This document shows positions 6,240 through 14,014 of a DNA stretch of 64,000 nucleotides, piece after piece (position 1 is the first letter of the stretch; each line of letters opens with the position of its first letter). Source of the DNA: Streptomyces pristinaespiralis (GTDB taxonomy: Bacteria > Actinomycetota > Actinomycetes > Streptomycetales > Streptomycetaceae); assembly GCF_001278075.1 (NCBI RefSeq), contig NZ_CP011340.1:2914001-2978000 (forward strand), read 5' to 3'. A program made the position numbers and the translations under genes. The notes below the pieces were generated by a model, which saw nothing but the letters and a program-made list of their open reading frames with translations, was not told the DNA's origin and searched no databases.

Positions 6240-8051
6240 ATGCGCATCCCCCGTCCCCGCAGCCTCGCGGCCCAGCTCTTCGCCATGCAGGTCGTGCTGG
6301 TCGCCGCGATCGTGGCCGGCTGCGCGCTCTTCGCCTACCTCACCGACCGGTCCCAGGCGGAGGAGAGCGCGCGCCTGCAGTCCCGTGCCACCGCGGCGGC
6401 CGCCGCGCGCTCCCCCTCGGTCGCGGAGGCCGTGGGGACGAAGGACCCGTCGGCGGTCCTCCAGCCGTACGCGGAGGGCCTGCGCGAGGACGCCGGCATG
6501 GACTTCGTCGTGATCATGGATCCCCAGGGGCGCCGCTGGACGCATCCCGAGCCGGACCGGATCGGACGTACGTATCTCGGCCACATCGAGCCCGCGCTCG
6601 GCGGCCGGGTCTACAGCGAGCAGTACGTCGGGACGCTCGGGCTGTCGGTGCGCACGGTCGCGCCGGTGTACGAGGGCGGGCGGGTCGTCGCCATCGTCAG
6701 CGCGGGCATCACCGTCGAGGAGATCACCGAGCAGGTGCGTGACCAGGTCACCGCGCTGCTCGCCATGGCGGGTGCCGCGCTGGTGCTCGGCGGGGCCGGC
6801 ACGTACGTCATCAACGCCCGGCTGCGGCGGCACACCCACGGGATGAACGCGGCGGAGCTCGGCCGCATGCACGACTACCACGAGGCCGCGCTGCACGCCG
6901 TGAGCGAAGGTCTCGTCATGCTCGACGGCGGCCGCCGGATCGCGCTCGCCAACGACGGGGCGCGGGAGCTCCTCGGGCTCGGCGAGGACGCCGTGGGCCG
7001 CCATGTCGCGGACCTCGGGCTCCCGCCGCCGCTCACCGGGGCCCTGCTTGCCTCGGAGCCGCGCGTGGACGAGCTCCATCTGTCCGCGGACCGGGTCGTC
7101 GTCGTCAACAGCCGGCCCGTGGTGGGCGGGGAGCAGCGCGGCACCGTCGTGACCCTGCGCGACCACACGGAGCTCCAGGCCCTCTCCGGCGAGCTGGACT
7201 CCGAGCGAGGCTTCACGCAGGCCCTGCGCTCCCAGGCGCACGAGGCCGCCAACCGGCTCCACACCGTCGTGTCGCTGATCGAACTCGGCCGGGCGGACGA
7301 GGCGATCGTCTTCGCCACGGCCGAGCTGGAGCTGGCCCAGGCACTCACCGACCGGGTCGTCGACGCGGTCGGCGAACCCGTGCTGGCGGCACTGCTGCTC
7401 GGCAAGGCGGCGCAGGCCAACGAGCGCGGCGTGGAACTGGTCCTGGCGGAGGACAGCCGCATCGACGACGGCGTCATCCCGCGCTCGCTCCCGTCCCGTG
7501 ACCTGGTGACGATCCTGGGCAACCTGATCGACAACGCCGTCGACGCGGCCTCGGAGGCGGGGACGGACCCCCGGCCGGTCGCCGCCCCCGCCGCGGCGGC
7601 CCGGCCCATGACTCCCGCGCCCCGCTCACCCGCAGCATCCGAAACACCCGAAGCACCCGAAGCGGTGCCGGAAGAGGCACCGGAACAGGCATCGGAGGAA
7701 CCGCTGCTCGCGGCCGCGGTCCCGGGCACGGCCCCTCCCTCCCCCGTCCTGCACACCACGAGCGCGCCGCCGCGTGCCGCACGCGCACGGGTCACCGTGA
7801 CCGCCCGGGTCGAGAGCGGCGAGCTGCTGCTGCGCGTCGGTGACACCGGCGCCGGCGTCGACCCGGACGACGCCGCCGAGGTGTTCCGGCGCGGCTGGTC
7901 CACCCACGGTGCCGGCCGCGGCCTCGGTCTCGCGCTCGTGCAGCAGGCGGTGCACCGCGGCCGTGGCACCATCGTGCTGGCCCAGGGCCCCGACGGCGGC
8001 GCGGAGTTCACCGTGCGGCTGCCGCTGCATCCCGCGGAGGTGCCGGTATGA
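6240..8051 (+). CDS. CitA/DcuS-type sensor histidine kinase
   Basis: 603-residue membrane kinase. It has TM1 (about 13-33), an extracytoplasmic PAS-like sensor (about 40-165), TM2 (about 172-192), a cytoplasmic PAS domain (about 210-310) and a short kinase core whose phospho-acceptor histidine lies in LRSQAHEAANRLHT (about 329-342). The N box NLIDNAVDAA is near 427 and GDTGAGVD near 535. Members of this family sense di- or tricarboxylates. An approximately 77-residue Ala/Pro/Glu-rich insertion (about 439-516) lies between the N box and the rest of the ATPase domain. The ATG at 6240 gives a normal N-terminal membrane anchor. The stop overlaps the regulator start (ATGA). Confidence 0.93.
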   Translation: MRIPRPRSLAAQLFAMQVVLVAAIVAGCALFAYLTDRSQAEESARLQSRATAAAAARSPSVAEAVGTKDPSAVLQPYAEGLREDAGMDFVVIMDPQGRRWTHPEPDRIGRTYLGHIEPALGGRVYSEQYVGTLGLSVRTVAPVYEGGRVVAIVSAGITVEEITEQVRDQVTALLAMAGAALVLGGAGTYVINARLRRHTHGMNAAELGRMHDYHEAALHAVSEGLVMLDGGRRIALANDGARELLGLGEDAVGRHVADLGLPPPLTGALLASEPRVDELHLSADRVVVVNSRPVVGGEQRGTVVTLRDHTELQALSGELDSERGFTQALRSQAHEAANRLHTVVSLIELGRADEAIVFATAELELAQALTDRVVDAVGEPVLAALLLGKAAQANERGVELVLAEDSRIDDGVIPRSLPSRDLVTILGNLIDNAVDAASEAGTDPRPVAAPAAAARPMTPAPRSPAASETPEAPEAVPEEAPEQASEEPLLAAAVPGTAPPSPVLHTTSAPPRAARARVTVTARVESGELLLRVGDTGAGVDPDDAAEVFRRGWSTHGAGRGLGLALVQQAVHRGRGTIVLAQGPDGGAEFTVRLPLHPAEVPV

Positions 8052-8728
8052 CGATCAGAGTTCTCGTGGTCGAGGACGACCCTGTCGCCGCCGACGCGCA
8101 CGCCCTCTATGTGGGGCGGGTGGCCGGGTTCAAGGTCGCCGGGATCGCCCATTCACGGGCAGAGGCCGTCCGCGCCCTGGAGCGCACCGACGTGGACCTG
8201 CTGCTGCTCGACCTCTATCTGCCCGACGGTCACGGTCTGGCGCTCGTACGGTCGCTGCGCGCGGCCGGCCACTCCGCCGACGTCATCGCCGTCACCTCCG
8301 CCCGCGATCTGGCGATCGTCCGCGAGGGCGTGTCGCTCGGGGTGGTGCAGTACGTCCTCAAGCCGTTCACGTTCGCCACCCTCCGCGACCGGCTCACCCG
8401 CTACGCCGAGTTCCGTGCCTCCGCCGGCGAGGCGAGCGGCCAGGACGAGGTGGACCGGGCGCTCGCGACCCTGCGGACGCCCCGTGTCACCACGTCCCTC
8501 CCCAAGGGCCTCAGCGGTCCCACCCTGGAAGCCGTCACGCGGACCCTGCGCGAGTCGGCGGAAGGGCTCACCGCGACGGAGGCGGCCGCTGCCGTCGGCA
8601 TCTCGCGGATCACCGCGCGCCGGTATCTGGAGCACCTCGTCACCGCCGGCCGCGCGGTCCGGGCACCCCAGTACGGGCAGATCGGCCGCCCCGAGCTCCA
8701 GTACCGCTGGATCAGCACCGTCCGCTGA
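8048..8728 (+). CDS. CitB/DpiA-type response regulator
   Basis: 226-residue response regulator. The receiver domain (1 to about 120) has phospho-acceptor D55 (LLLLDLYLPDGHG) and the conserved lysine in LKPFTF. The C-terminal helix-turn-helix (about 165-215, TATEAAAAVGISRITARRYLEHL) is the CitB-type DNA-binding domain. It overlaps the upstream kinase gene by four bases, so the pair is translationally coupled. The expected target is the divergent dctA gene, activated in response to external dicarboxylates; that is inferred from family knowledge and position. Confidence 0.93.
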   Translation: MTIRVLVVEDDPVAADAHALYVGRVAGFKVAGIAHSRAEAVRALERTDVDLLLLDLYLPDGHGLALVRSLRAAGHSADVIAVTSARDLAIVREGVSLGVVQYVLKPFTFATLRDRLTRYAEFRASAGEASGQDEVDRALATLRTPRVTTSLPKGLSGPTLEAVTRTLRESAEGLTATEAAAAVGISRITARRYLEHLVTAGRAVRAPQYGQIGRPELQYRWISTVR

Positions 8729-8757
8729 GCCGCCAAGTCGTGTGTTCTGCACGGGGA

Positions 8758-8790
8758 TTGCTTTTGTCAACTGACCGGTCATACGGTCAC
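8758..8790 (+). promoter_or_regulatory. Candidate promoter/operator of the sugar ABC operon
   Basis: TTGCTT (8758-8763), 18 bases, then TACGGT (8782-8787). A perfect 10-bp palindrome TGACCGGTCA (8772-8781) fills the end of the spacer, with a further half-site GGTCAC beside it. This arrangement suits a repressor such as a GntR- or LacI-type protein. The regulator is not obvious nearby. Confidence 0.5.
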
Positions 8791-8882
8791 CGGGCAGCAG
8801 CCCACGCGCCCCGCAGCACGCTAGCGGCAGCAAGCGGACCGCAGTCCTGCCCGGCGCCCCCGGCTCCGAGGAGGTCGTGCCC

Positions 8883-10241
8883 GTGCGCCCCACCGCCCCA
8901 CTGGCCCTCACCATCGCTGTCACCACCCTCGCGGCGGCACTCACCGCCTGCGGCAACGATTCCGGCGGCGACCCGGACACCGTGGAGGTCGTCTACAACC
9001 GGTCCACGGACAACAAGATCCGCTTCAAGGACGCCTACCTGGAGGCGGCGAAGCGGCAGTTCGAGAAGGAGAACCCGGGCAAGAAGGTCAAGCTCGTCCC
9101 GATCCAGGCACCGGACAACGACTACGCCACCAAGGCCCAGCAGATGATGCGTTCCCCGAAGACCGCGCCGGACCTGGTCTACGAGGACACCTTCCGCATC
9201 AACTCCGACATCAAGGCCGGGTACTTGCGGCCGCTCGACGACAAGCTCGCCGGCTGGGACCAGTGGGACCAGTTCGTCGACACCGCGAAGGCCGCCGCCA
9301 AGGCCGAGGACGGGAAGACGTACGGCGTCCCGGACGGCACGGACACCCGTGGCCTGTGGTTCAACAAGGAGATCTTCGCGAAGGCGGGCCTGCCGGCCGA
9401 CTGGCAGCCGAAGAACTGGGCGGAGATCCTCGACGCCGCCCGCACGGTCAAGGAGAAGGTGCCCGGCGTCGTCCCGCTCAACGTCTACACCGGCAAGGGG
9501 CCCGGCGAGGCGGCCGTCATGCAGGGCTTCGAGATGCTGCTGTACGGCACGGGCGAGGACCCGCTCTACGATCCCGGCACCAGGAAATGGGTGACCGGAG
9601 GGCAGGGCTTCAAGGACGCCCTCGACTTCGTCGGCACGGTCTACAAGGAGAAGCTCGGACCGGACGTCTCCGACGCGCTCGACCCCAACGTGGGCACACG
9701 CGTCGCCACCGAATGGTTCCCGGAGGGGAAGCTCGCGATCTCGCTCGACGGCTCGTGGATGGGCCAGAACTGGATCAACAAGGGCCCCAAGGAGTGGCCC
9801 GAGTGGAGCGAGAAGCTCGGCCAGGCGCCGATGCCCACCCAGCACGGCCAGGCGCCGGGCAAGGTGTCGATGTCGGGCGGCTGGGCCTGGTCGGTCCCTG
9901 CGAAGGCCGAGAACCCGGACCTCGCCTTCGAGTTCGTGAAGACACTGCAGACCCGGCAGAACGCCACCCGGTGGTGCGTCGTGGGCGCGCAGATCGCCGT
10001 ACGCAAGGATGTGGCGGCCGATCCGCGCTATCTGAGGTCCATGCCGGGCATCGAGTTCTTCACCGGCCTCGTCCAGTACACCCATTACCGGCCGGCGCTG
10101 CCCGTCTATCCGCAGGTTTCGACCGCGATCGGGGAGGCGATGGAACAGGTGACCACCGGGGACGCCTCCGCTGCGGACGCGGCGAAGTCGTACGACGAAC
10201 AGCTGAGGACCATCACCGACGGCGCGGTCGTCTCCAAGTGA
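8883..10241 (+). CDS. Sugar ABC transporter substrate-binding lipoprotein
   Basis: 452-residue extracytoplasmic solute-binding protein of the MalE-like family. The N-terminus is a lipoprotein signal: hydrophobic core, then a lipobox ending at the cysteine of LTACGND. The mature part has the alternating alpha/beta pattern and motifs such as YGVPDGTDTRGLWFNKEIF. Two GTG codons are in frame; the one at 8883 is chosen because GGAGG at 8870-8874 is eight bases upstream, while 8877 would be too close. It heads a three-gene operon with two permeases. The substrate is probably an oligosaccharide or monosaccharide but cannot be read from the sequence. Confidence 0.92.
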   Translation: MRPTAPLALTIAVTTLAAALTACGNDSGGDPDTVEVVYNRSTDNKIRFKDAYLEAAKRQFEKENPGKKVKLVPIQAPDNDYATKAQQMMRSPKTAPDLVYEDTFRINSDIKAGYLRPLDDKLAGWDQWDQFVDTAKAAAKAEDGKTYGVPDGTDTRGLWFNKEIFAKAGLPADWQPKNWAEILDAARTVKEKVPGVVPLNVYTGKGPGEAAVMQGFEMLLYGTGEDPLYDPGTRKWVTGGQGFKDALDFVGTVYKEKLGPDVSDALDPNVGTRVATEWFPEGKLAISLDGSWMGQNWINKGPKEWPEWSEKLGQAPMPTQHGQAPGKVSMSGGWAWSVPAKAENPDLAFEFVKTLQTRQNATRWCVVGAQIAVRKDVAADPRYLRSMPGIEFFTGLVQYTHYRPALPVYPQVSTAIGEAMEQVTTGDASAADAAKSYDEQLRTITDGAVVSK

Positions 10242-10248
10242 GCGACCG

Positions 10249-11115
10249 GTGAGCGCCTCCCGAACGGGATGGTGGCGGTGGGTACCGCTCGCCCCCGCCA
10301 CCATCCTGCTGCTCCTGTTCCTCGCCGCCCCGATCGGCTACTGCGTCTGGATCGCCTTCACCGACACCCAGCTCACGGGCCAGTCGGGGGCCGAGTTCGT
10401 CGGACTGGACAACTTCCGCCGTGCCTTCGCCGACGACGACTTCCACAACGCCGTCCGGCTGACCCTCGTCTTCACCTTCGTCTCCGCGATCGTCGGCCAG
10501 AACACCCTGGGCCTGGCGCTCGCCGGTCTGATGCGTGCCGCGTCCCGCCCCGTGCGCACCCTCACGGGCACTTTGGTGATCACCGCCTGGGTGCTGCCCG
10601 AGATCGTCGCGGCGTTCCTCCTCTACACCTTCTTCCGGCGCGAGGGCACGCTGAACGCGATCCTCGACTGGCTGCATCTCCCGTCGCAGAACTGGCTGTA
10701 CACGCTGCCCATCCTGGCCGTGTCCTTCGCCAACGTGTGGCGCGGCACCGCGTTCTCGATGCTCATCTACTCCGCGGCGCTGTCCGAGATCCCGCGTGAG
10801 GTGACGGAGGCCGCCGAGGTCGACGGGGCGTCCGGCCCGCGCCGCGTCCGGTACATCGTCCTGCCGATGATCCGGCGCTCCATCGGCACGAACCTGATGC
10901 TGAACACCCTCTCGACACTCTCCGTCTTCGGTCTGATCTGGGCGATGACCCGCGGCGGGCCGGGCAACCGCAGCCAGACCCTGCCGGTGTTCATGTACGA
11001 CCAGGCGTTCCTCAAGTCCCTGATCGGCTACGGCACGGCGGTGGCGTTGCTGCTGTTGCTGGTGGGTTCGCTGTTCTCGGTCGTCTATCTGCGGCTGATG
11101 AAGGTGGAGCCGTGA
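10249..11115 (+). CDS. Sugar ABC transporter permease (MalF-like)
   Basis: 288-residue inner-membrane permease with six predicted spans. The cytoplasmic EAA loop (VTEAAEVDGASGPRRVRYIVLP) docks the ATPase. It starts with GTG eight bases after the binding-protein stop and ends overlapping the next permease. The pair forms the membrane channel of the importer. No ATPase gene is in the operon; in Streptomyces many sugar importers share the ATPase MsiK, encoded elsewhere, and that is the likely case here. Confidence 0.93.
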   Translation: MSASRTGWWRWVPLAPATILLLLFLAAPIGYCVWIAFTDTQLTGQSGAEFVGLDNFRRAFADDDFHNAVRLTLVFTFVSAIVGQNTLGLALAGLMRAASRPVRTLTGTLVITAWVLPEIVAAFLLYTFFRREGTLNAILDWLHLPSQNWLYTLPILAVSFANVWRGTAFSMLIYSAALSEIPREVTEAAEVDGASGPRRVRYIVLPMIRRSIGTNLMLNTLSTLSVFGLIWAMTRGGPGNRSQTLPVFMYDQAFLKSLIGYGTAVALLLLLVGSLFSVVYLRLMKVEP

Positions 11116-11939
11116 TGCGCCGAGCGGCCCGGGCCCGCCTCGCCGCCGACACCGCGCTGCTGGTGACGGCGGCGGCGTTCGCGGTGCCGCTGCTCTGGCT
11201 GGTCCTCGCCTCGGTGGACGCGGAGGCGGATCTGCGCCTGCGGGTCCCGGCGTCGGTCACGGCCGACAACTTCGACGCGGTGCTCACCGACGAGATCACG
11301 TTCACGCCGATGCTCAACAGTCTGCTGCTGTGCGGCGGCGCGACGGTGGTCTCCGTGGTCTGCGCGGCGCTGGCCGCCTATCCGCTCTCGCGGCACCGGT
11401 CGCGCTGGGGCCGCTCGTACCTGCTGACCATCCTGTTCACGACCTGTCTGCCGATCACCGCGATCATGGTCCCGGTGTACGGCCTGTTCGTCCAGGTCGA
11501 TCTGATCGACACGACGTACGGCACGGCGCTCTTCCTGGCCACCGCGCAACTGCCCTTCGCCGTCTGGCTGATGAAGAACTTCATGGACGGCGTCCCGGTG
11601 GTGCTCGAGGAGGCCGCCTGGACGGACGGGGCGTCGAACCTGCAGACACTGACGCGGGTGGTGCTGCCCCTGATGGGGCCGGGCGTGACGGTGGTGACGA
11701 TCTACACGTTCATCATGCTCTGGGGAAACTTCTTCGTCCCCTTCATGCTGCTGCTGAGCCCCGAGCAACTGCCCGCGTCCGTCTCGATCTTCACGTTCTT
11801 CGGCAACTACGGCTCGGTCGTCTACGGCCAGCTCGCGGCGTTCTCGATGCTGTACTCGGCGCCGGTGCTGGTGCTGTACATCCTGATCTCCCGCAGGCTG
11901 GGCGGCGGCTTCGCGCTGGGCGGGGCGGTGAAGGGGTGA
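11115..11939 (+). CDS. Sugar ABC transporter permease (MalG-like)
   Basis: 274-residue second permease of the importer, with six predicted membrane spans and the EAA motif EEAAWTDGASNLQTLTRVVLP. The ATG at 11115 overlaps the previous stop (TGATG) and has GGTGGAG five bases upstream; a GTG three bases earlier is equally in frame. It pairs with the MalF-like protein. The operon ends here without an ATP-binding subunit, and no strong terminator was found in the 200 bases that follow. Confidence 0.93.
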   Translation: MRRAARARLAADTALLVTAAAFAVPLLWLVLASVDAEADLRLRVPASVTADNFDAVLTDEITFTPMLNSLLLCGGATVVSVVCAALAAYPLSRHRSRWGRSYLLTILFTTCLPITAIMVPVYGLFVQVDLIDTTYGTALFLATAQLPFAVWLMKNFMDGVPVVLEEAAWTDGASNLQTLTRVVLPLMGPGVTVVTIYTFIMLWGNFFVPFMLLLSPEQLPASVSIFTFFGNYGSVVYGQLAAFSMLYSAPVLVLYILISRRLGGGFALGGAVKG

Positions 11940-12115
11940 CGGACCCGCCCGCACCGTCACGGCCGCCCCTCCCGCCGGGCGCTCCCCGGCCCCCGGAACC
12001 GCCCGGTAACCTCGATGACCCACTCCCCGCCGGCCCGGCCATGGCCGTCCTGACGGTCCGGGCGTGCGATCAGGTCGGAGCTTTCGACAAGCCGTGGCTT
12101 TGGGTGTACGCACCG

Positions 12116-12145
12116 TAGTCAGCGAGGGACGGCCGCCTCTACGTT
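12116..12145 (+). promoter_or_regulatory. Candidate promoter of the XRE-type gene
   Basis: TAGTCA (12116-12121), 18 bases, then TACGTT (12140-12145). The GTG start at 12152 lies seven bases beyond, which would give a leaderless mRNA. Confidence 0.45.
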
Positions 12146-12151
12146 GTGCGC

Positions 12152-12829
12152 GTGCAGCACAACCCCTCCCCTCCGTTCAACGCCCCCGCCGCGCGCCGGC
12201 TGCGCGAGGCCCTGGGTATGGCGCCGGGCCATGTGGCGTACGGGCTGCGGGCCCAGTACGGGATGCAGGTCACCCCCGAGACCGTGACGGCATGGGAGCG
12301 GGGCCTCGCCGTCCCCGGCACCCGGGAGCTGACCGCGCTGGCCGGCGTGCTGTGGTGCTCGCCGGGCGAGCTTCTCTCCACCGCGACGAGCCTGCGCGAG
12401 CACCGGATCGCCCGTGGCCTCGCACCCGACGAGCTGGCCCGGCGGCTCGGCATGGACGCCCATGCCTATCTGCGGATGGAGGAGTCGGGCAGGTGGCGGG
12501 GCAACGAGCGGCAGACCACCGCCCTCGCCGGGGCGCTCGGCCTGTCCCCCCGCGAACTGCTCGCCGCGACGGGCCGCGACGAGGAGCTGGCGGAGCTGCT
12601 GCGGGGAGCGGTGACCTCGCGGTGGCAGGCGTACGTGCGCCCGGTGGGCAGGATGCTGCCGCTGGAACGCGGCCATCTCCAGGACGTCCTGCAGCAACTG
12701 CACACCGACTACCAGTCCCGCATGGTGGCCACCCTCAGCTGGGGCGCGGCCGTCGACGACACGGGCGAGCCGGGGCGTGAGTTCCTCGACCGGATCGTGG
12801 ACCACTTCTGGGAGCTCTCGCGCGGCTGA
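12152..12829 (+). CDS. XRE-family protein with two HTH segments
   Basis: 225-residue cytoplasmic DNA-binding protein. Two helix-turn-helix segments can be seen: one around 5-65 (ending PGTRELTALAGVLWCSPGELL) and a second, clearer XRE domain around 73-130 (IARGLAPDELARRLGMDAHAYLRMEESGRW, then LAGALGLSPRELLAATG). The C-terminal 90 residues have no obvious domain. The GTG at 12152 is preferred because a promoter-like TACGTT lies seven bases upstream; GTG 12146 would add two residues. It ends 24 bases before the convergent LuxR-type gene. It could regulate the upstream ABC operon, but nothing shows this directly. Confidence 0.8.
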   Translation: MQHNPSPPFNAPAARRLREALGMAPGHVAYGLRAQYGMQVTPETVTAWERGLAVPGTRELTALAGVLWCSPGELLSTATSLREHRIARGLAPDELARRLGMDAHAYLRMEESGRWRGNERQTTALAGALGLSPRELLAATGRDEELAELLRGAVTSRWQAYVRPVGRMLPLERGHLQDVLQQLHTDYQSRMVATLSWGAAVDDTGEPGREFLDRIVDHFWELSRG

Positions 12830-12853
12830 CCGGCCCCCGACGGGCACGGAGGG

Positions 12854-13831
12854 TCACAGCCAGCCCCGGCGGGCGGCGAGAGCTCCTGCCTGGAACCGGC
12901 TCGTGGCGCCCAGCCGGTCAAGGACCGTCCTGATCCTGCGCTCGACGGTGCGCGGGGAGACCCCGAAGTGACGGGCAATCCGCAGGTCGGTGGAGCCGGC
13001 GGCCATCAGACACAGCAGTTCCCGTTCCTGGTCCCCGAGGTCGACGTCCGTCTCGCCCTCGCCGCCGAGCGGCATCGCCATCTCCCACACCGTCTCGAAG
13101 AGGCTGATGAAGCCGTCGAGCAGGGCGGAGCGGCCGATCACCAGCGATTCGGAGCTGTGGTTCGGCGCCGCGGTCGCGGTGGGCACCAGGGCCATGTCCT
13201 CGTCGAAGATGACCAGCTTCATGGGCGTCCTGGCGATGAAGCGCCCTTCCTCGCCGCGGGCCAGAGTGCGGAGCATGCTCGCCCGCGCGGCGGGCAGGTT
13301 CAGCGCCTCCGCCGCGTAGATGGTGCGGTAGGCGACGCCCCGGTCCATGGCCTTCATCTGGCGTTCGTCGTTGGCGCCGAGCGTCTGCGCGAAGGGCGGG
13401 GCGGCTATACCCCGCACGCTGAACCGGCAGCTGTCCTGGCCGGCCGCGAACAGGCGCAGCATCTCCTCCGCCCGCACCTGGCGGATCGTCGAGGTGCTCC
13501 CGGCACCCCGTGCCGCCAGGTACTGCTGGGTGAGGGACTCGACGGCCCGGTGGGAGAGGAGCACCTGCTCCTCCAGTCGGCCCACCCACGCGGCGGACAC
13601 CGCGCCGGGCGGCCGGACCGCCGCTTCCAGCGGTACGCCCGCGGCGGGCTCCGCCGCCCCCATGTCCAGCAGCCGTTCGAGCGCCTCGCGCGCCTCCTTG
13701 GGGGTCAGCTTCGTCGCGGCGGCCAGAGTCCTCGGGTCGTGCCAGGGCGACCGGGCGAGTTCCGCGTACACCTTCTCGAGGACGGGGTCGTCGACCGGCA
13801 GTATGCGCCCCGTACGCTCGGGCTCGACCAC
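12854..13831 (-). CDS. LuxR-family transcriptional regulator with TrmB-like N-terminus
   Basis: 325-residue regulator of a type frequent in Streptomyces. The N-terminal part (about 12-70) resembles a TrmB/MarR-like winged helix, the middle (about 140-255) a phospholipase D-like ligand region, and the C-terminal 65 residues a LuxR/GerE helix-turn-helix (ELLCLMAAGSTDLRIARHFG, then SPRTVERRIRTVLDRLGATSR). There is no receiver domain, so it is not a two-component regulator. It is convergent with the XRE gene and upstream of nothing on its strand, so its targets are unknown. Confidence 0.85.
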   Translation of the reverse strand: MVEPERTGRILPVDDPVLEKVYAELARSPWHDPRTLAAATKLTPKEAREALERLLDMGAAEPAAGVPLEAAVRPPGAVSAAWVGRLEEQVLLSHRAVESLTQQYLAARGAGSTSTIRQVRAEEMLRLFAAGQDSCRFSVRGIAAPPFAQTLGANDERQMKAMDRGVAYRTIYAAEALNLPAARASMLRTLARGEEGRFIARTPMKLVIFDEDMALVPTATAAPNHSSESLVIGRSALLDGFISLFETVWEMAMPLGGEGETDVDLGDQERELLCLMAAGSTDLRIARHFGVSPRTVERRIRTVLDRLGATSRFQAGALAARRGWL

Positions 13832-13942
13832 GGGATCACCCCTCCGACTTGCTGTTTCCGGGCGGGAGAGATGATGTCAGATGTCTTCGGTCCCGACGCG
13901 TGAGCCGGACCACATTCTGCAATAACGCTTCGAAAACGCGAA

Positions 13943-13981
13943 CGGCCGTACCGCACCGCGGACAGCGGTGCGGTACGGCCG
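13943..13981 (-). terminator. Terminator of the M4 protease gene
   Basis: Perfect 17-bp stem (13943-13959 with 13965-13981) and a GGACA loop, 33 bases beyond the protease stop. One of the strongest hairpins in the window. Confidence 0.85.
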
Positions 13982-14014
13982 TGGCCCCACTGGAGCCGGG
14001 CCCGGATCAGGTCC

